A program made the translations under genes and the position numbers. 6,166 nucleotides of DNA from NCBI GenBank assembly GCA_947505055.1, contig CANNLO010000290.1:1-6166 (forward strand). Direction: 5' to 3'. The notes under the pieces are model-generated. The model made no database searches. It had not been told where the DNA came from and saw only the letters and a list, made by a program, of their open reading frames with translations. The DNA is from Methylococcaceae bacterium (GTDB lineage: Bacteria > Pseudomonadota > Gammaproteobacteria > Methylococcales > Methylomonadaceae). Shown here piece after piece: positions 1 to 6,166 of the stretch (position 1 is the first letter of the stretch; each line of letters opens with the position of its first letter).

Positions 1-1142
1 CACTTTAATGCTTCACGATAAATCTTCCTAAGTGTTGCATTCCTATTTTCAAGAGAAAATTCCCCTTTTGCCAATTCGTATGAGGCATTACCCATTACGG
101 AAAGCTTTTCAGGAGATTTCGAAATTTCATCAAAAATATTCACGAAACCTTGAATGGTGATATCAAAAGCATGATTTTTTTTTGCATCATCTACTAACTC
201 CCAAAACCTAGCAAAAGTGGGCCATTCTTTCCCGTAACCTTCATCATAAAAATAGAACGGGACGTCGACCTCCCAACCATTACTTTCTCTAACGAATCTT
301 CTCTGTGACCGCATAGTAATAACTGGTAAACCAAACTCAAATGCCTCTATAGTATTGGACCCTCCATCTACATGGAGCGGGGAAATCACTACGTGAGCTA
401 TACTGTGCAAATCATATTTTTCTTGTTCAGATAATGGTGCTTTAGAAATTAGTTGAATGTTTTCTTTTTTTAGCAAATCCCACATTTCTTGAGGTACGTT
501 AGGGCAAGCTAATATGAGCTTACATTTCAACTTAGCTGAAGAATCACGCCAAGCTTGAATTAATAAATCTACAGCTTTCCTTTTATAATCACTTGCTAAA
601 CATAGAAAAATTATCTCATCACCAGAGTTTAATTGTTTTGTATAAATAACAGGCTTTGCCATTGCCCCTATCCCTACTATTTCTGTTTTACTAATTAAAG
701 AGTTGGGAAAGTAGCGCTTAAACAAATTAAGTTGACCTTCACTCTCGATCAATATCTTTTTACAATTCAAACTCGAATATGTCTCAACGGCAATTTCTAT
801 TCTAGAAACAGCATCAATAGGCTCTAATTGGCCAGTTACAGAAAGTGGGTGGTCTTGGGGTTCTATAATGAAAGGTAAATGTTCTAGATTTTTAGGAATA
901 GATGACACCCAGTGACATAAATTTGCACTGCTAAGATTACTGTAATATAGTGGCGGGCAATTGTAATACCTCATAAAAAAAGAATGTGTATGTAACAAAT
1001 TACGGTAAGGATAAAAAACCTTAAGGCTGTCTGAATGAAAAAATCTGAAAGTTTTTTGTGAGACCTCATTCAAACGATTAAAGAGTCGAAGTCGAACGCC
1101 TGGCTTACCCCTTTGTCTATTAATGGTTTCTTGTATTGACAT
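1..1142 (-). CDS. GT-B fold glycosyltransferase (family 4-like), 3' end cut by window edge
   Basis: Reading the minus strand from the ATG at 1142-1140 gives 380 uninterrupted codons running off the left edge. The C-terminal half looks like a Glycos_transf_1 / GT4 donor-binding domain. It has a strand-turn segment IIFLCLASDYKRKAVDLLIQAW (residues 177-198, first part of the domain), then PLHVDGGSNTIEAFEFGLPVI (255-275), where two glutamates in the GGSNTIEAFEFG stretch match the EX7E-type nucleotide-sugar site. The last residues (ENRNATLRKIYREALK) resemble the usual end of such enzymes, so only a few codons are probably missing. The N-terminal acceptor domain is not recognisable in detail. No signal peptide or membrane segment is seen, so it should act on the cytoplasmic face of the membrane. 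The start lies 2 bases after the methyltransferase stop, with AGAAG 5 bases upstream, so translation is probably coupled. An A9 run interrupts the codons for residues 320-323. Sugar and linkage cannot be predicted. Confidence 0.88.
   Translation of the reverse strand, partial: MSIQETINRQRGKPGVRLRLFNRLNEVSQKTFRFFHSDSLKVFYPYRNLLHTHSFFMRYYNCPPLYYSNLSSANLCHWVSSIPKNLEHLPFIIEPQDHPLSVTGQLEPIDAVSRIEIAVETYSSLNCKKILIESEGQLNLFKRYFPNSLISKTEIVGIGAMAKPVIYTKQLNSGDEIIFLCLASDYKRKAVDLLIQAWRDSSAKLKCKLILACPNVPQEMWDLLKKENIQLISKAPLSEQEKYDLHSIAHVVISPLHVDGGSNTIEAFEFGLPVITMRSQRRFVRESNGWEVDVPFYFYDEGYGKEWPTFARFWELVDDAKKNHAFDITIQGFVNIFDEISKSPEKLSVMGNASYELAKGEFSLENRNATLRKIYREALK
175..183. repeat. T9/A9 homopolymer inside the glycosyltransferase gene
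   Basis: Nine consecutive T on the plus strand (A9 on the coding strand) fall in codons GCA AAA AAA AAT, residues 320-323 of the glycosyltransferase. A gain or loss of one base would shift the frame about 57 codons before the visible end. Runs of this length are candidate slippage sites, but in an AT-rich gene they also occur by chance. Confidence 0.5.
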
Positions 1143-1144
1143 TA

Positions 1145-1798
1145 TTACTTCTCTGCCTCAACGTATATAGATTCAAAATCTCTCTCTTTTAAATCTAAAT
1201 TAGAGTCAAACATTCTAACTCTTACATTTTTTAACCCCTTAGATTTAAGCAAGAAAATTATATTCTCCTCATCAAACATATATTTATGATGACCGTCCAT
1301 ATAGGCCATATAATTTATATAGTCAATTTTAGTTGTATTGTTGAATGCTGGCTTATGTCCAAAAAATTGTTTTTCATCTAAGTTTTGGCCATTTAAATAA
1401 GCTTCTATATACAATTTTGCATTTAGTATACAAATTGAAAAATTACCTCCCACCTCTAAAACTCTCATACACTCATCAAGAAATATTTGTCCTTCATAAA
1501 AAGACAAATGCTCAAGAAAATGTGATGAATATATTTTTTTAACGCTGGATTTAGGAAAAGGAATTCCATTTCTTAAATCCCAATAGATATCACAGTGTTC
1601 TGTCATATCTATTGTGATCCAGCCATTATTTCCCTTTTTATCTCCAGCCCCAATCTCTAAATAAATCAACTCCTGATTATTTAATATGCGCTTGATATAA
1701 CGCCCGGATATTAGGTGCTTAATGTAAGATTTGATATCCCTTAAAATATCAATCAAATAGGGTATGTTTGTTACTAATCTTTTAAATCCTTTGTTCAT
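1145..1798 (-). CDS. Small class I SAM-dependent methyltransferase
   Basis: This is a 217-residue protein of the Methyltransf_11 / COG4627-like type often found among glycosyltransferase genes. A basic N-terminus (1-45) precedes a degenerate SAM-binding motif I, LEIGAGDKKGNNGWITID (47-64). SSHFLEHL (91-98) matches the usual acidic loop and helix, and ECMRVLEVGGNF (109-120) corresponds to the common LRVLKPGG motif. HHKYMFDEENI (170-180) and a terminal RDFESIYVEAEK complete the family pattern. The family transfers methyl from S-adenosylmethionine; a sugar hydroxyl or amine of the glycan is the likely acceptor, inferred only from context. The start is supported by AAGGG at 1809-1805, six bases before the ATG. 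The gene is strongly AT-rich and is followed after 2 bases by the glycosyltransferase. A sugar-modifying role is likely but the exact substrate is unknown. Confidence 0.82.
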   Translation of the reverse strand: MNKGFKRLVTNIPYLIDILRDIKSYIKHLISGRYIKRILNNQELIYLEIGAGDKKGNNGWITIDMTEHCDIYWDLRNGIPFPKSSVKKIYSSHFLEHLSFYEGQIFLDECMRVLEVGGNFSICILNAKLYIEAYLNGQNLDEKQFFGHKPAFNNTTKIDYINYMAYMDGHHKYMFDEENIIFLLKSKGLKNVRVRMFDSNLDLKERDFESIYVEAEK

Positions 1799-2060
1799 CT
1801 AGAGCCCTTAATATTTTTACACCACTTTAAAAATTGAGGAATGCATATAACAAATGTCATACCTGACTTTTAATATGCCTTTGATATATATACTTTCTTT
1901 ACCTAACTCAGTATGGACTTATAATCCCGAACCTCCATTAATATTGGAATTATGGACAACTTTAAAGCGCGTAACCTTGCAAAATGTCTGAATGCTTTTC
2001 AGAGTGTAAGAAAAGAAGGTTTGCTTAAATTTCCGACTCATCCATACTTAAAAGCTAATA
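1799..2060. other. AT-rich intergenic gap between the precursor block and the glycosyltransferase/methyltransferase block
   Basis: These 262 bases hold no recognisable gene. The minus strand has a 40-codon open frame from ATG at 2041 to TAA at 1919. The plus strand has a 51-codon frame from ATG at 1952 to TAA at 2107 that runs antisense into the end of the epimerase gene. Neither matches a family I recognise and neither has a convincing ribosome binding site. A 7-bp all-A/T inverted repeat (1813-1819 with 1828-1834) lies just upstream of the methyltransferase ribosome binding site. I see no good GC-rich hairpin plus T-run, so no terminator is called. Several TATA-like stretches occur (around 1883-1891 and 1845-1852 on the minus strand), but none has a good -35 box at the right spacing. 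A promoter for the left pair could lie here but is not demonstrated. Confidence 0.6.
1805..1809 (-). promoter_or_regulatory. Ribosome binding site of the methyltransferase
   Basis: AAGGG on the minus strand lies 6 bases upstream of the ATG at 1798. It is the clearest Shine-Dalgarno sequence in the left block and fixes the methyltransferase start. Confidence 0.65.
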
Positions 2061-3137
2061 CTATAGATACGACTGGATTGTACGGCGAAAACCATCTTTT
2101 AAACTAAATGTCGGCATCCAGCCTAAATCTTTAATTTTTTCTATGGATGGACATGAACGAGATATTGGGCTCTTTAGGTAAGCATTAGTGGTTGCCGGCA
2201 CTTCAAAACGCACCCCAATACCGCGCTCTGGAAAAAGCTTTGCAATTAATGTTGCCAATTCTCTTATAGATATTTCTGCATCAGGATTAGCAACATTGTA
2301 TGCTTCGGCTTTGCTGCCTATCAAGAGTACAGTTAGAAAACCAATCGTGGCATCAGCAATATAGCAAAATGGTCGCCGTGCTAATCCATCACTTTTTAGA
2401 ACAATATCTCTTCTTGCGACCACGTCTGCCACAAAATCTGCAAATACTCGTCCATCATCTAAAGCCATGCCTGGTCCATAAGTGTGAAATGGTCGAATGA
2501 CAGTGGCATGAATGTCATATTGCTGAGCCCAAGCAACACACATTGTTTCAGCAACTCTTTTACTCTCTGCATAACAAGAACGAACGTTCATAGGATCAAG
2601 ATAACCATAATCATGCTCCCCAATAAGCTGATTTGAATTAACTGGGACACCATAAACCTCACCAGTACTGAAAAATAAAAATTTTTCAGCATGGCTTTTC
2701 ACTGCATGATCCAGCAGATACATAGTGCCCGCTGAATTTGCAAGCAAAGTACCGACAGGATCAACACCATAATATTTTGGACTAGCTTGACTGGCACTAT
2801 GAATAATGAAGTCGGCACGAGGAAAATTATTGGGCAGCGGTTTCGAAATGTCATGCAGTACCAATGAAAAATTAGGTTCGCCTAAGTAATCTGACAATCG
2901 ATTTTTAACACTTTGTGCGCCTCTCGACACACAAATTATCTTAAGATTTAATTGATACAGTCGTTCTGCAGTTAATAAAGATTTAACCAAATAAGCAGCT
3001 AAAAATCCCCCACCCCCTGTAATCAATACAGTTTTATTTCGCAATTCTTCCCAAGGTAAAACGGCGGAAGATATGCTCTCCAAGTCATCTCTGATGATGA
3101 GATTGGATTCTAATAAATATTTTTTTGTTTTAGTCAT
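2061..3137 (-). CDS. NAD-dependent epimerase/dehydratase (extended SDR) acting on a nucleotide sugar
   Basis: This complete 358-residue extended short-chain dehydrogenase/reductase carries a Rossmann nucleotide-binding motif VLITGGGGFLAAYL (37-50, pattern GxxGxxA/G). It also has the FFSTGEVYG stretch (155-163) with the catalytic Ser/Thr position, and the catalytic pair Y189 and K193 in CYAESK. RPFHTYGPGM (215-224) and RRPFCYIADA (254-263) follow at the substrate-binding positions of the family. Members oxidise a nucleotide-sugar hydroxyl with NAD to drive epimerisation, dehydration or decarboxylation; UDP-glucuronate decarboxylase and dTDP-glucose dehydratase are relatives. The substrate cannot be read from sequence. 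The roughly 35-residue extension before the Rossmann motif is common in this subgroup and supports the ATG at 3137. There is no Shine-Dalgarno sequence; instead the ATG overlaps a TGA as ATGA, hinting at a former coupled upstream gene. It is likely cytosolic. Confidence 0.9.
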   Translation of the reverse strand: MTKTKKYLLESNLIIRDDLESISSAVLPWEELRNKTVLITGGGGFLAAYLVKSLLTAERLYQLNLKIICVSRGAQSVKNRLSDYLGEPNFSLVLHDISKPLPNNFPRADFIIHSASQASPKYYGVDPVGTLLANSAGTMYLLDHAVKSHAEKFLFFSTGEVYGVPVNSNQLIGEHDYGYLDPMNVRSCYAESKRVAETMCVAWAQQYDIHATVIRPFHTYGPGMALDDGRVFADFVADVVARRDIVLKSDGLARRPFCYIADATIGFLTVLLIGSKAEAYNVANPDAEISIRELATLIAKLFPERGIGVRFEVPATTNAYLKSPISRSCPSIEKIKDLGWMPTFSLKDGFRRTIQSYL

Positions 3138-3247
3138 TTGAAAAATTTAACTAGCGAATTAAGTGCACTAAGATCTAAGTGCTGTCATTCATTAATATCG
3201 ATATAATCATGTAATAAGAAGCTTGGTTTGTGCATTTTGAATACCAT
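3138..3247 (-). pseudogene. Possible remnant of a deleted or decayed gene between the thiamine-diphosphate enzyme and the epimerase
   Basis: On the minus strand ATG at 3247 opens a frame of 20 codons (second ATG four codons later, peptide MHKPSFLLHDYIDINE) ending in TGA at 3187-3185. The same frame then continues open for 16 codons (QHLDLSALNSLVKFFK) to a TGA at 3136-3134 that overlaps the epimerase ATG as ATGA. An AGGA lies upstream of the second ATG, shortly after the previous stop. A start with spacing like a real gene and a stop overlapping the next start fit a gene that lost its middle or picked up a nonsense change. The segment is short and AT-rich, so chance is a real alternative. I cannot assign a family. 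Confidence 0.3.
3165..3182. repeat. 18-bp near-perfect palindrome
   Basis: GCACTAAGATCTAAGTGC on the plus strand is an inverted repeat of two 9-base arms with one mismatched pair and no spacer. It lies in the gap upstream of the complete epimerase gene. No T-run follows in either direction, so it does not look like an intrinsic terminator. It could be a protein-binding site or simply part of the possible gene remnant. Confidence 0.4.
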
Positions 3248-3256
3248 CCTAATAAA

Positions 3257-5050
3257 CTAATTAGCGCCCCTAGCTTGGTTCAGTTCGGCTTCTAGATCGC
3301 TCTGTGATAAATATGGATACATTTCATGTAGTGGCTTTGATTGCATTCGGCCATCAGGCAACTTTTCTGACATCACAGATGGAATCATACGCTGATCACG
3401 CATTGCATTAATTTCAACAAACACAGGCCCTTCCATAGCCAATGCCTGATCAATTACATTTCTCATATCTGAAACACGCTCACAATGAATATATGGAATA
3501 CAATATGTCTTGGCCTGACTCTCCAAACTAGGAATAAACACCCCGCTTTCTGGTCCTGTACCGACATACATACCATTGAAGAAATCACGTTGAGTATTGC
3601 GTATGGAAAGATAACCGTCATTATTTAATATGAACAATTTCACATTTAATTTGTATTCGCTTGTAACAGCCAAGTCGTGAATGTTCGTCATTAATGAACC
3701 GTCACCTGTGACACATATAGTAGGAAATTTACTGATTGAAGCAACACCATTTGCCGCAGGTAACGCAAAACCCATCGCGCCTAAAGATCCTGAGGATATA
3801 AATCGCTGATTTTCTTTTACTCTAAATCCTTGCCCCATAGCGTAGAAAGCTGAGCCTGCATCAGTGACAATAGTCTCGTCTCCTGTAAGGGCACAGCTTA
3901 AAGCCTCGGCAAAATCATAATAATTTACAGCCTCACCAGACCGATCATGTAAATCCAGATTAACTGCAAAGCGCTCTTTCCATGAACGACAGGTAGCTCG
4001 CCAATTGTCATTAGCATAACTATGTGCAACTAGCGGCTCAATGGATAGCATAAACTCCACCACATCTGCTTTTACTTTAACATCAACATTGACTTGTTCT
4101 CGTGCTAAAACCGCTTCATCAATATCAACCTGAATCTTTACCGCATCGGGAGCAAACAAGCTATTTTCCCAGCCTGTGCTTTGTGAGTGCAAGCTACAAC
4201 CTAAACTTAAAATTACATCAGCTGTCTGTACTGCAAAATTACCCGCACGATCACCTTTTGGGCCACTGTGGCCTACAAATAAAGCATGCTCGTAAAAAAG
4301 CGTATCCTTACCTAACTGAGATGTTACAACAGGAATGTTCATACGCTCAACTAGTCGTCGAAATAGATCTACAGCACCAGCGGCACGAATACCTGCCCCA
4401 GATAAAATTAATGGCCTTTTTGCGTTATTTAAAATTTCGATAATCTTAAGTAAGTCACTCGATACTGGAATTAGCGCAGTCTCATTAGGAATATAGCCTT
4501 CAAGGTTATCAGTCTCGACAAAGGCCCCCTGAATATCTAGCGGCAGGTCTAACAGGACTGGGCCAGGACGTCCAGTTGTCGAAAGGTGAAAAGCTTTTTC
4601 TAAGTGATAACGAATCATTTTAGGATCCGTAACCATTTCAGCATACTTTGTTACAGATTTTACAATAGGAACAATATCTACTTCAAAAGTCCCGAACTGA
4701 CGCAACCCTTCAATGCCCGAGCCTTTAATTGTTTGACTGAGTTTGCTCTGACCTGTTAAAAATAATACTGGACTGCTATCCTGCCAGGCACCAACTAGGC
4801 CAGTAAGTATATTTGTTGCACCTGGCCCACTAGTCGCATAACAAACACCAATTCGACCAGAAAATCTGGCTTCGGCATCAGCTGCAATAGCTGAGCATTG
4901 CTCGTGATGATTGCAAATTGCACGTAAATCAGGCGCGCGGCCAATTGAATCCACTAAATGCATCATGCCACCACCTGATAGCATATATACCGTACTTACC
5001 CCCCACTCTTGAAGACGCTGAGCGATATAGTCGGCCACTCGTATTTTCAT
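3257..5050 (-). CDS. Thiamine-diphosphate enzyme, acetolactate-synthase-like
   Basis: This 597-residue protein has the full three-domain layout of the acetohydroxyacid synthase / pyruvate oxidase superfamily. The N-terminal Pyr domain carries NHHEQCSAIAADAEA with the catalytic glutamate E50, followed by ATSGPGATN (72-80). The central domain spans about 195-340. The C-terminal domain has SLGAMGFALPAA (422-433) and the thiamine-diphosphate/metal motif from GDGS (449-452) to NND (476-478), with normal spacing. The family decarboxylates a 2-oxoacid such as pyruvate and transfers the two-carbon unit to an acceptor. The location among sugar genes, and the tail KLPDGRMQSKPLHEMYP, argue for a sugar-pathway member rather than branched-chain amino-acid synthesis; no small regulatory subunit is adjacent. 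YerE, which adds two carbons to a CDP-ketosugar for yersiniose, is a known precedent. The start has AAGGA 7 bases upstream and lies 25 bases after the aldolase stop. Confidence 0.88.
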   Translation of the reverse strand: MKIRVADYIAQRLQEWGVSTVYMLSGGGMMHLVDSIGRAPDLRAICNHHEQCSAIAADAEARFSGRIGVCYATSGPGATNILTGLVGAWQDSSPVLFLTGQSKLSQTIKGSGIEGLRQFGTFEVDIVPIVKSVTKYAEMVTDPKMIRYHLEKAFHLSTTGRPGPVLLDLPLDIQGAFVETDNLEGYIPNETALIPVSSDLLKIIEILNNAKRPLILSGAGIRAAGAVDLFRRLVERMNIPVVTSQLGKDTLFYEHALFVGHSGPKGDRAGNFAVQTADVILSLGCSLHSQSTGWENSLFAPDAVKIQVDIDEAVLAREQVNVDVKVKADVVEFMLSIEPLVAHSYANDNWRATCRSWKERFAVNLDLHDRSGEAVNYYDFAEALSCALTGDETIVTDAGSAFYAMGQGFRVKENQRFISSGSLGAMGFALPAANGVASISKFPTICVTGDGSLMTNIHDLAVTSEYKLNVKLFILNNDGYLSIRNTQRDFFNGMYVGTGPESGVFIPSLESQAKTYCIPYIHCERVSDMRNVIDQALAMEGPVFVEINAMRDQRMIPSVMSEKLPDGRMQSKPLHEMYPYLSQSDLEAELNQARGAN

Positions 5051-5057
5051 AGCTTTG

Positions 5058-5062
5058 TCCTT
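5058..5062 (-). promoter_or_regulatory. Ribosome binding site of the thiamine-diphosphate enzyme
   Basis: AAGGA on the minus strand lies 7 bases before the ATG at 5050, in the 25-base gap after the aldolase stop. It confirms the start that gives the standard N-terminus of the family. Confidence 0.7.
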
Positions 5063-5075
5063 AATTGAACGATAC

Positions 5076-5864
5076 TCATTTTAAATCCATGATACCTTGC
5101 TTAAACGCGCTTACAGCAGACATAGCTGCCTCTCGTAGCATCAAAGAATCTACGGAATATACTAAAAAATTCGCCCCCAATTTGGTTGCATCCACTACAT
5201 CCTGTTTATTTCTGACCATCATCCCAGCTACCTTTCCTGCCGCTCTGATTTTTTTTACTGTATTTTCTACAATCTCAATGATGGCTGGATGCTTGGTGTT
5301 GCCTTCAAAACCTAGTCCTATAGAAAGGTCATAAACACCAACATAAACCATATCTAAGTGCTCTATTGCTAAAATCTTATCCAAATCATCCAATGCCATC
5401 TGGGTTTCAACTATCACTGAAGTAAGCCCAAAATCATTTCTCAATTTACCTGAATGGTTGTCACTTGGGGCCGCATAGTTCGCAAATCGAGTAAATGGGT
5501 TGTATCCTCGGGTGCCAATAGGCGAAAACTTAGTCATACCAACAGCGGTTGCGGCAGACTCTGCATTACTGATTTGAGGCACAATAACCCCATGTGCACC
5601 CAAATCAAGCGCCCACTGTGTGGCCGATGGATTTATACCAGGCACTCGCACAACTGGAGCACATCCGGCAGCCTCGCAGGATCTTATGCAAGCATCAAGA
5701 GCCGTTTGATCATAAACGCCATGCTCCATATCTAATATTAAAAAATCGAAACCTGATAATGCTAAAATTTCAACAACAATTGGGGAAGAAATAATAGACC
5801 ACACACCTATAACTGGTTCGTTGTTTTTTAGCTTTAACTTCAGCTTGTTTTCATTGATCATCAT
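5076..5864 (-). CDS. HpcH/HpaI-family class II pyruvate aldolase
   Basis: This 262-residue TIM-barrel aldolase is of normal family length. Visible active-site elements are LDMEHG (44-49) with the catalytic histidine H48, VRVPG (72-76) with R73, GTRG (117-120), VET (151-154) with the metal ligand E153, and VGVYDLSIGLG (175-185) with the second metal ligand D179. Characterised members (HpaI, 2-keto-3-deoxy-L-rhamnonate aldolase, 2-dehydro-3-deoxyglucarate aldolase) reversibly cleave 2-keto-3-deoxy acids to pyruvate and an aldehyde, or run in the synthetic direction. In this operon the partner aldehyde is unknown, and a catabolic role seems less likely than a part in sugar synthesis. Two adjacent ATG codons (5864 and 5861) could start the protein; there is no clear Shine-Dalgarno sequence in the 20-base gap after the upstream epimerase, so reinitiation is plausible. 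The gene holds an A8 run at 5249-5256. Confidence 0.9.
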   Translation of the reverse strand: MMINENKLKLKLKNNEPVIGVWSIISSPIVVEILALSGFDFLILDMEHGVYDQTALDACIRSCEAAGCAPVVRVPGINPSATQWALDLGAHGVIVPQISNAESAATAVGMTKFSPIGTRGYNPFTRFANYAAPSDNHSGKLRNDFGLTSVIVETQMALDDLDKILAIEHLDMVYVGVYDLSIGLGFEGNTKHPAIIEIVENTVKKIRAAGKVAGMMVRNKQDVVDATKLGANFLVYSVDSLMLREAAMSAVSAFKQGIMDLK

Positions 5865-5884
5865 CTATTTTTGTCTATAAAGAA

Positions 5885-6166
5885 TTAGTGATTTTGCAAA
5901 AGATGCCATTGTGCGGTTAATTTAACCGCTTCATCCAGTGGCGTAAAAACAGACAACCCATATTCATTTAATGCATGGCTAGTGTCAGGTAATAATTTTG
6001 CTGACCTACCCACACTTCTAGGCGCCGTATTAAACACAACATCAGGAGACGGCTCAAAGTTTTTAGCCACTTCTTTAGCCAAATCTTGCAAGCTAACAGC
6101 CACTGAACTACCCACGTTCACCACATCTCCACTTTGGCCTGCGGTCAGAATTCTAAGGAACCAATA
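5885..6166 (-). CDS. NAD-dependent epimerase/dehydratase, C-terminal fragment (5' end beyond window)
   Basis: The frame is open from the right edge to the TAA at 5887-5885, giving 93 visible residues. Its pattern is the C-terminal substrate domain of extended-SDR sugar-nucleotide epimerases. GDVVNVGSS (residues 13-21 of the fragment) matches the usual 'G..YNVG.' strand, then SLQDLAKEVAKNF is the 'si.elA..i' helix, RSVGRSAKLLPDTSHALNEY holds the 'D..ka...LG' segment, and TPLDEAVKLTAQW is the final helix. The Rossmann motif and catalytic Tyr/Lys lie outside the window, so activity cannot be judged. A GTG at 6124 inside this stretch is not the real start, because the conserved pattern continues upstream of it (YWFLRILTAGQSGD). 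It differs clearly from the complete epimerase downstream, so the cluster carries at least two SDR enzymes. The aldolase follows after 20 bases. Confidence 0.85.
   Translation of the reverse strand, partial: YWFLRILTAGQSGDVVNVGSSVAVSLQDLAKEVAKNFEPSPDVVFNTAPRSVGRSAKLLPDTSHALNEYGLSVFTPLDEAVKLTAQWHLLQNH

Noticed and set aside
1345..1542. 65-codon plus-strand open frame
   Set aside because: It lies wholly antisense within the methyltransferase gene, whose family motifs are clear on the minus strand, and its peptide shows no family pattern.
1813..1834. 7-bp inverted repeat (ATTTTTA / TAAAAAT) as a terminator or RNA switch
   Set aside because: The stem is all A-T with an 8-base loop, and no T-run follows a stable hairpin. 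It is expected by chance in such AT-rich sequence.
2300..2500. 66-codon plus-strand open frame
   Set aside because: It is antisense to the complete epimerase gene and is explained as a shadow frame.
4102..4443. 113-codon plus-strand open frame
   Set aside because: It is antisense to the thiamine-diphosphate enzyme's central domain. Its composition (many H, Q, L) is typical of a shadow frame and there is no ribosome binding site.
5065..5794. Three plus-strand open frames of 66-93 codons (5065-5334, 5454-5735, 5594-5794)
   Set aside because: All are antisense to the aldolase gene, which has its complete set of catalytic residues on the minus strand. Hydrophobic stretches in the first frame come from the reverse reading of aldolase codons.
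5885..6124. A separate 79-residue gene starting at the GTG at 6124
   Set aside because: The same frame is open to the window edge and the SDR C-terminal pattern continues upstream of 6124, so this is the tail of a larger epimerase gene.
1..6166. CRISPR array, tRNA/rRNA genes, insertion-sequence ends
   Set aside because: No regularly spaced repeats, no tRNA-like cloverleaf or rRNA sequence, and no transposase or paired terminal inverted repeats were seen while reading both strands.

Overview
The window is an internal segment of a surface-polysaccharide (O-antigen or capsule type) biosynthesis cluster, probably from a Gram-negative, proteobacterium-like organism. That placement is an inference from gene content and moderate-to-low GC; nothing here identifies a genus. 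All recognisable genes lie on the minus strand, so transcription runs from the right end to the left. Two genes are cut by the window edges: the rightmost lacks its N-terminus and the leftmost lacks its last few codons.

The right block (about 6166 to 2061) is a sugar-precursor set. In transcription order it holds the C-terminal part of an extended-SDR (NAD-dependent) epimerase/dehydratase, a HpcH/HpaI-family class II pyruvate aldolase, a thiamine-diphosphate enzyme of the acetolactate-synthase type, and a second complete NAD-dependent epimerase/dehydratase. The first three genes are packed 20-25 bases apart, as in an operon. Between the thiamine-diphosphate enzyme and the second epimerase is a 119-base gap. 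It contains a short reading frame interrupted by one TGA that ends in an ATGA overlap with the epimerase start, and it may be the scar of a lost gene.

The left block (about 1798 to 1) holds a small class I SAM-dependent methyltransferase and, 2 bases after it, a GT-B glycosyltransferase. The glycosyltransferase is easy to miss because it runs off the left edge, but it is open for 380 codons. This block is visibly more AT-rich: hand-counted 60-base rows give about 27-32% GC, against 50-57% in rows from the right block. A 262-base AT-rich gap (1799-2060) separates the blocks and looks like a module junction.

Working model (inference): the two SDR enzymes modify a nucleotide-activated sugar. 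The thiamine-diphosphate enzyme and the aldolase share pyruvate/2-oxoacid carbon-carbon chemistry and could extend or branch it. The glycosyltransferase and methyltransferase would then assemble and decorate the glycan. Pairing a pyruvate aldolase with an acetolactate-synthase-like enzyme and two SDRs is the most interesting feature of the window and may make an unusual branched or chain-extended sugar.
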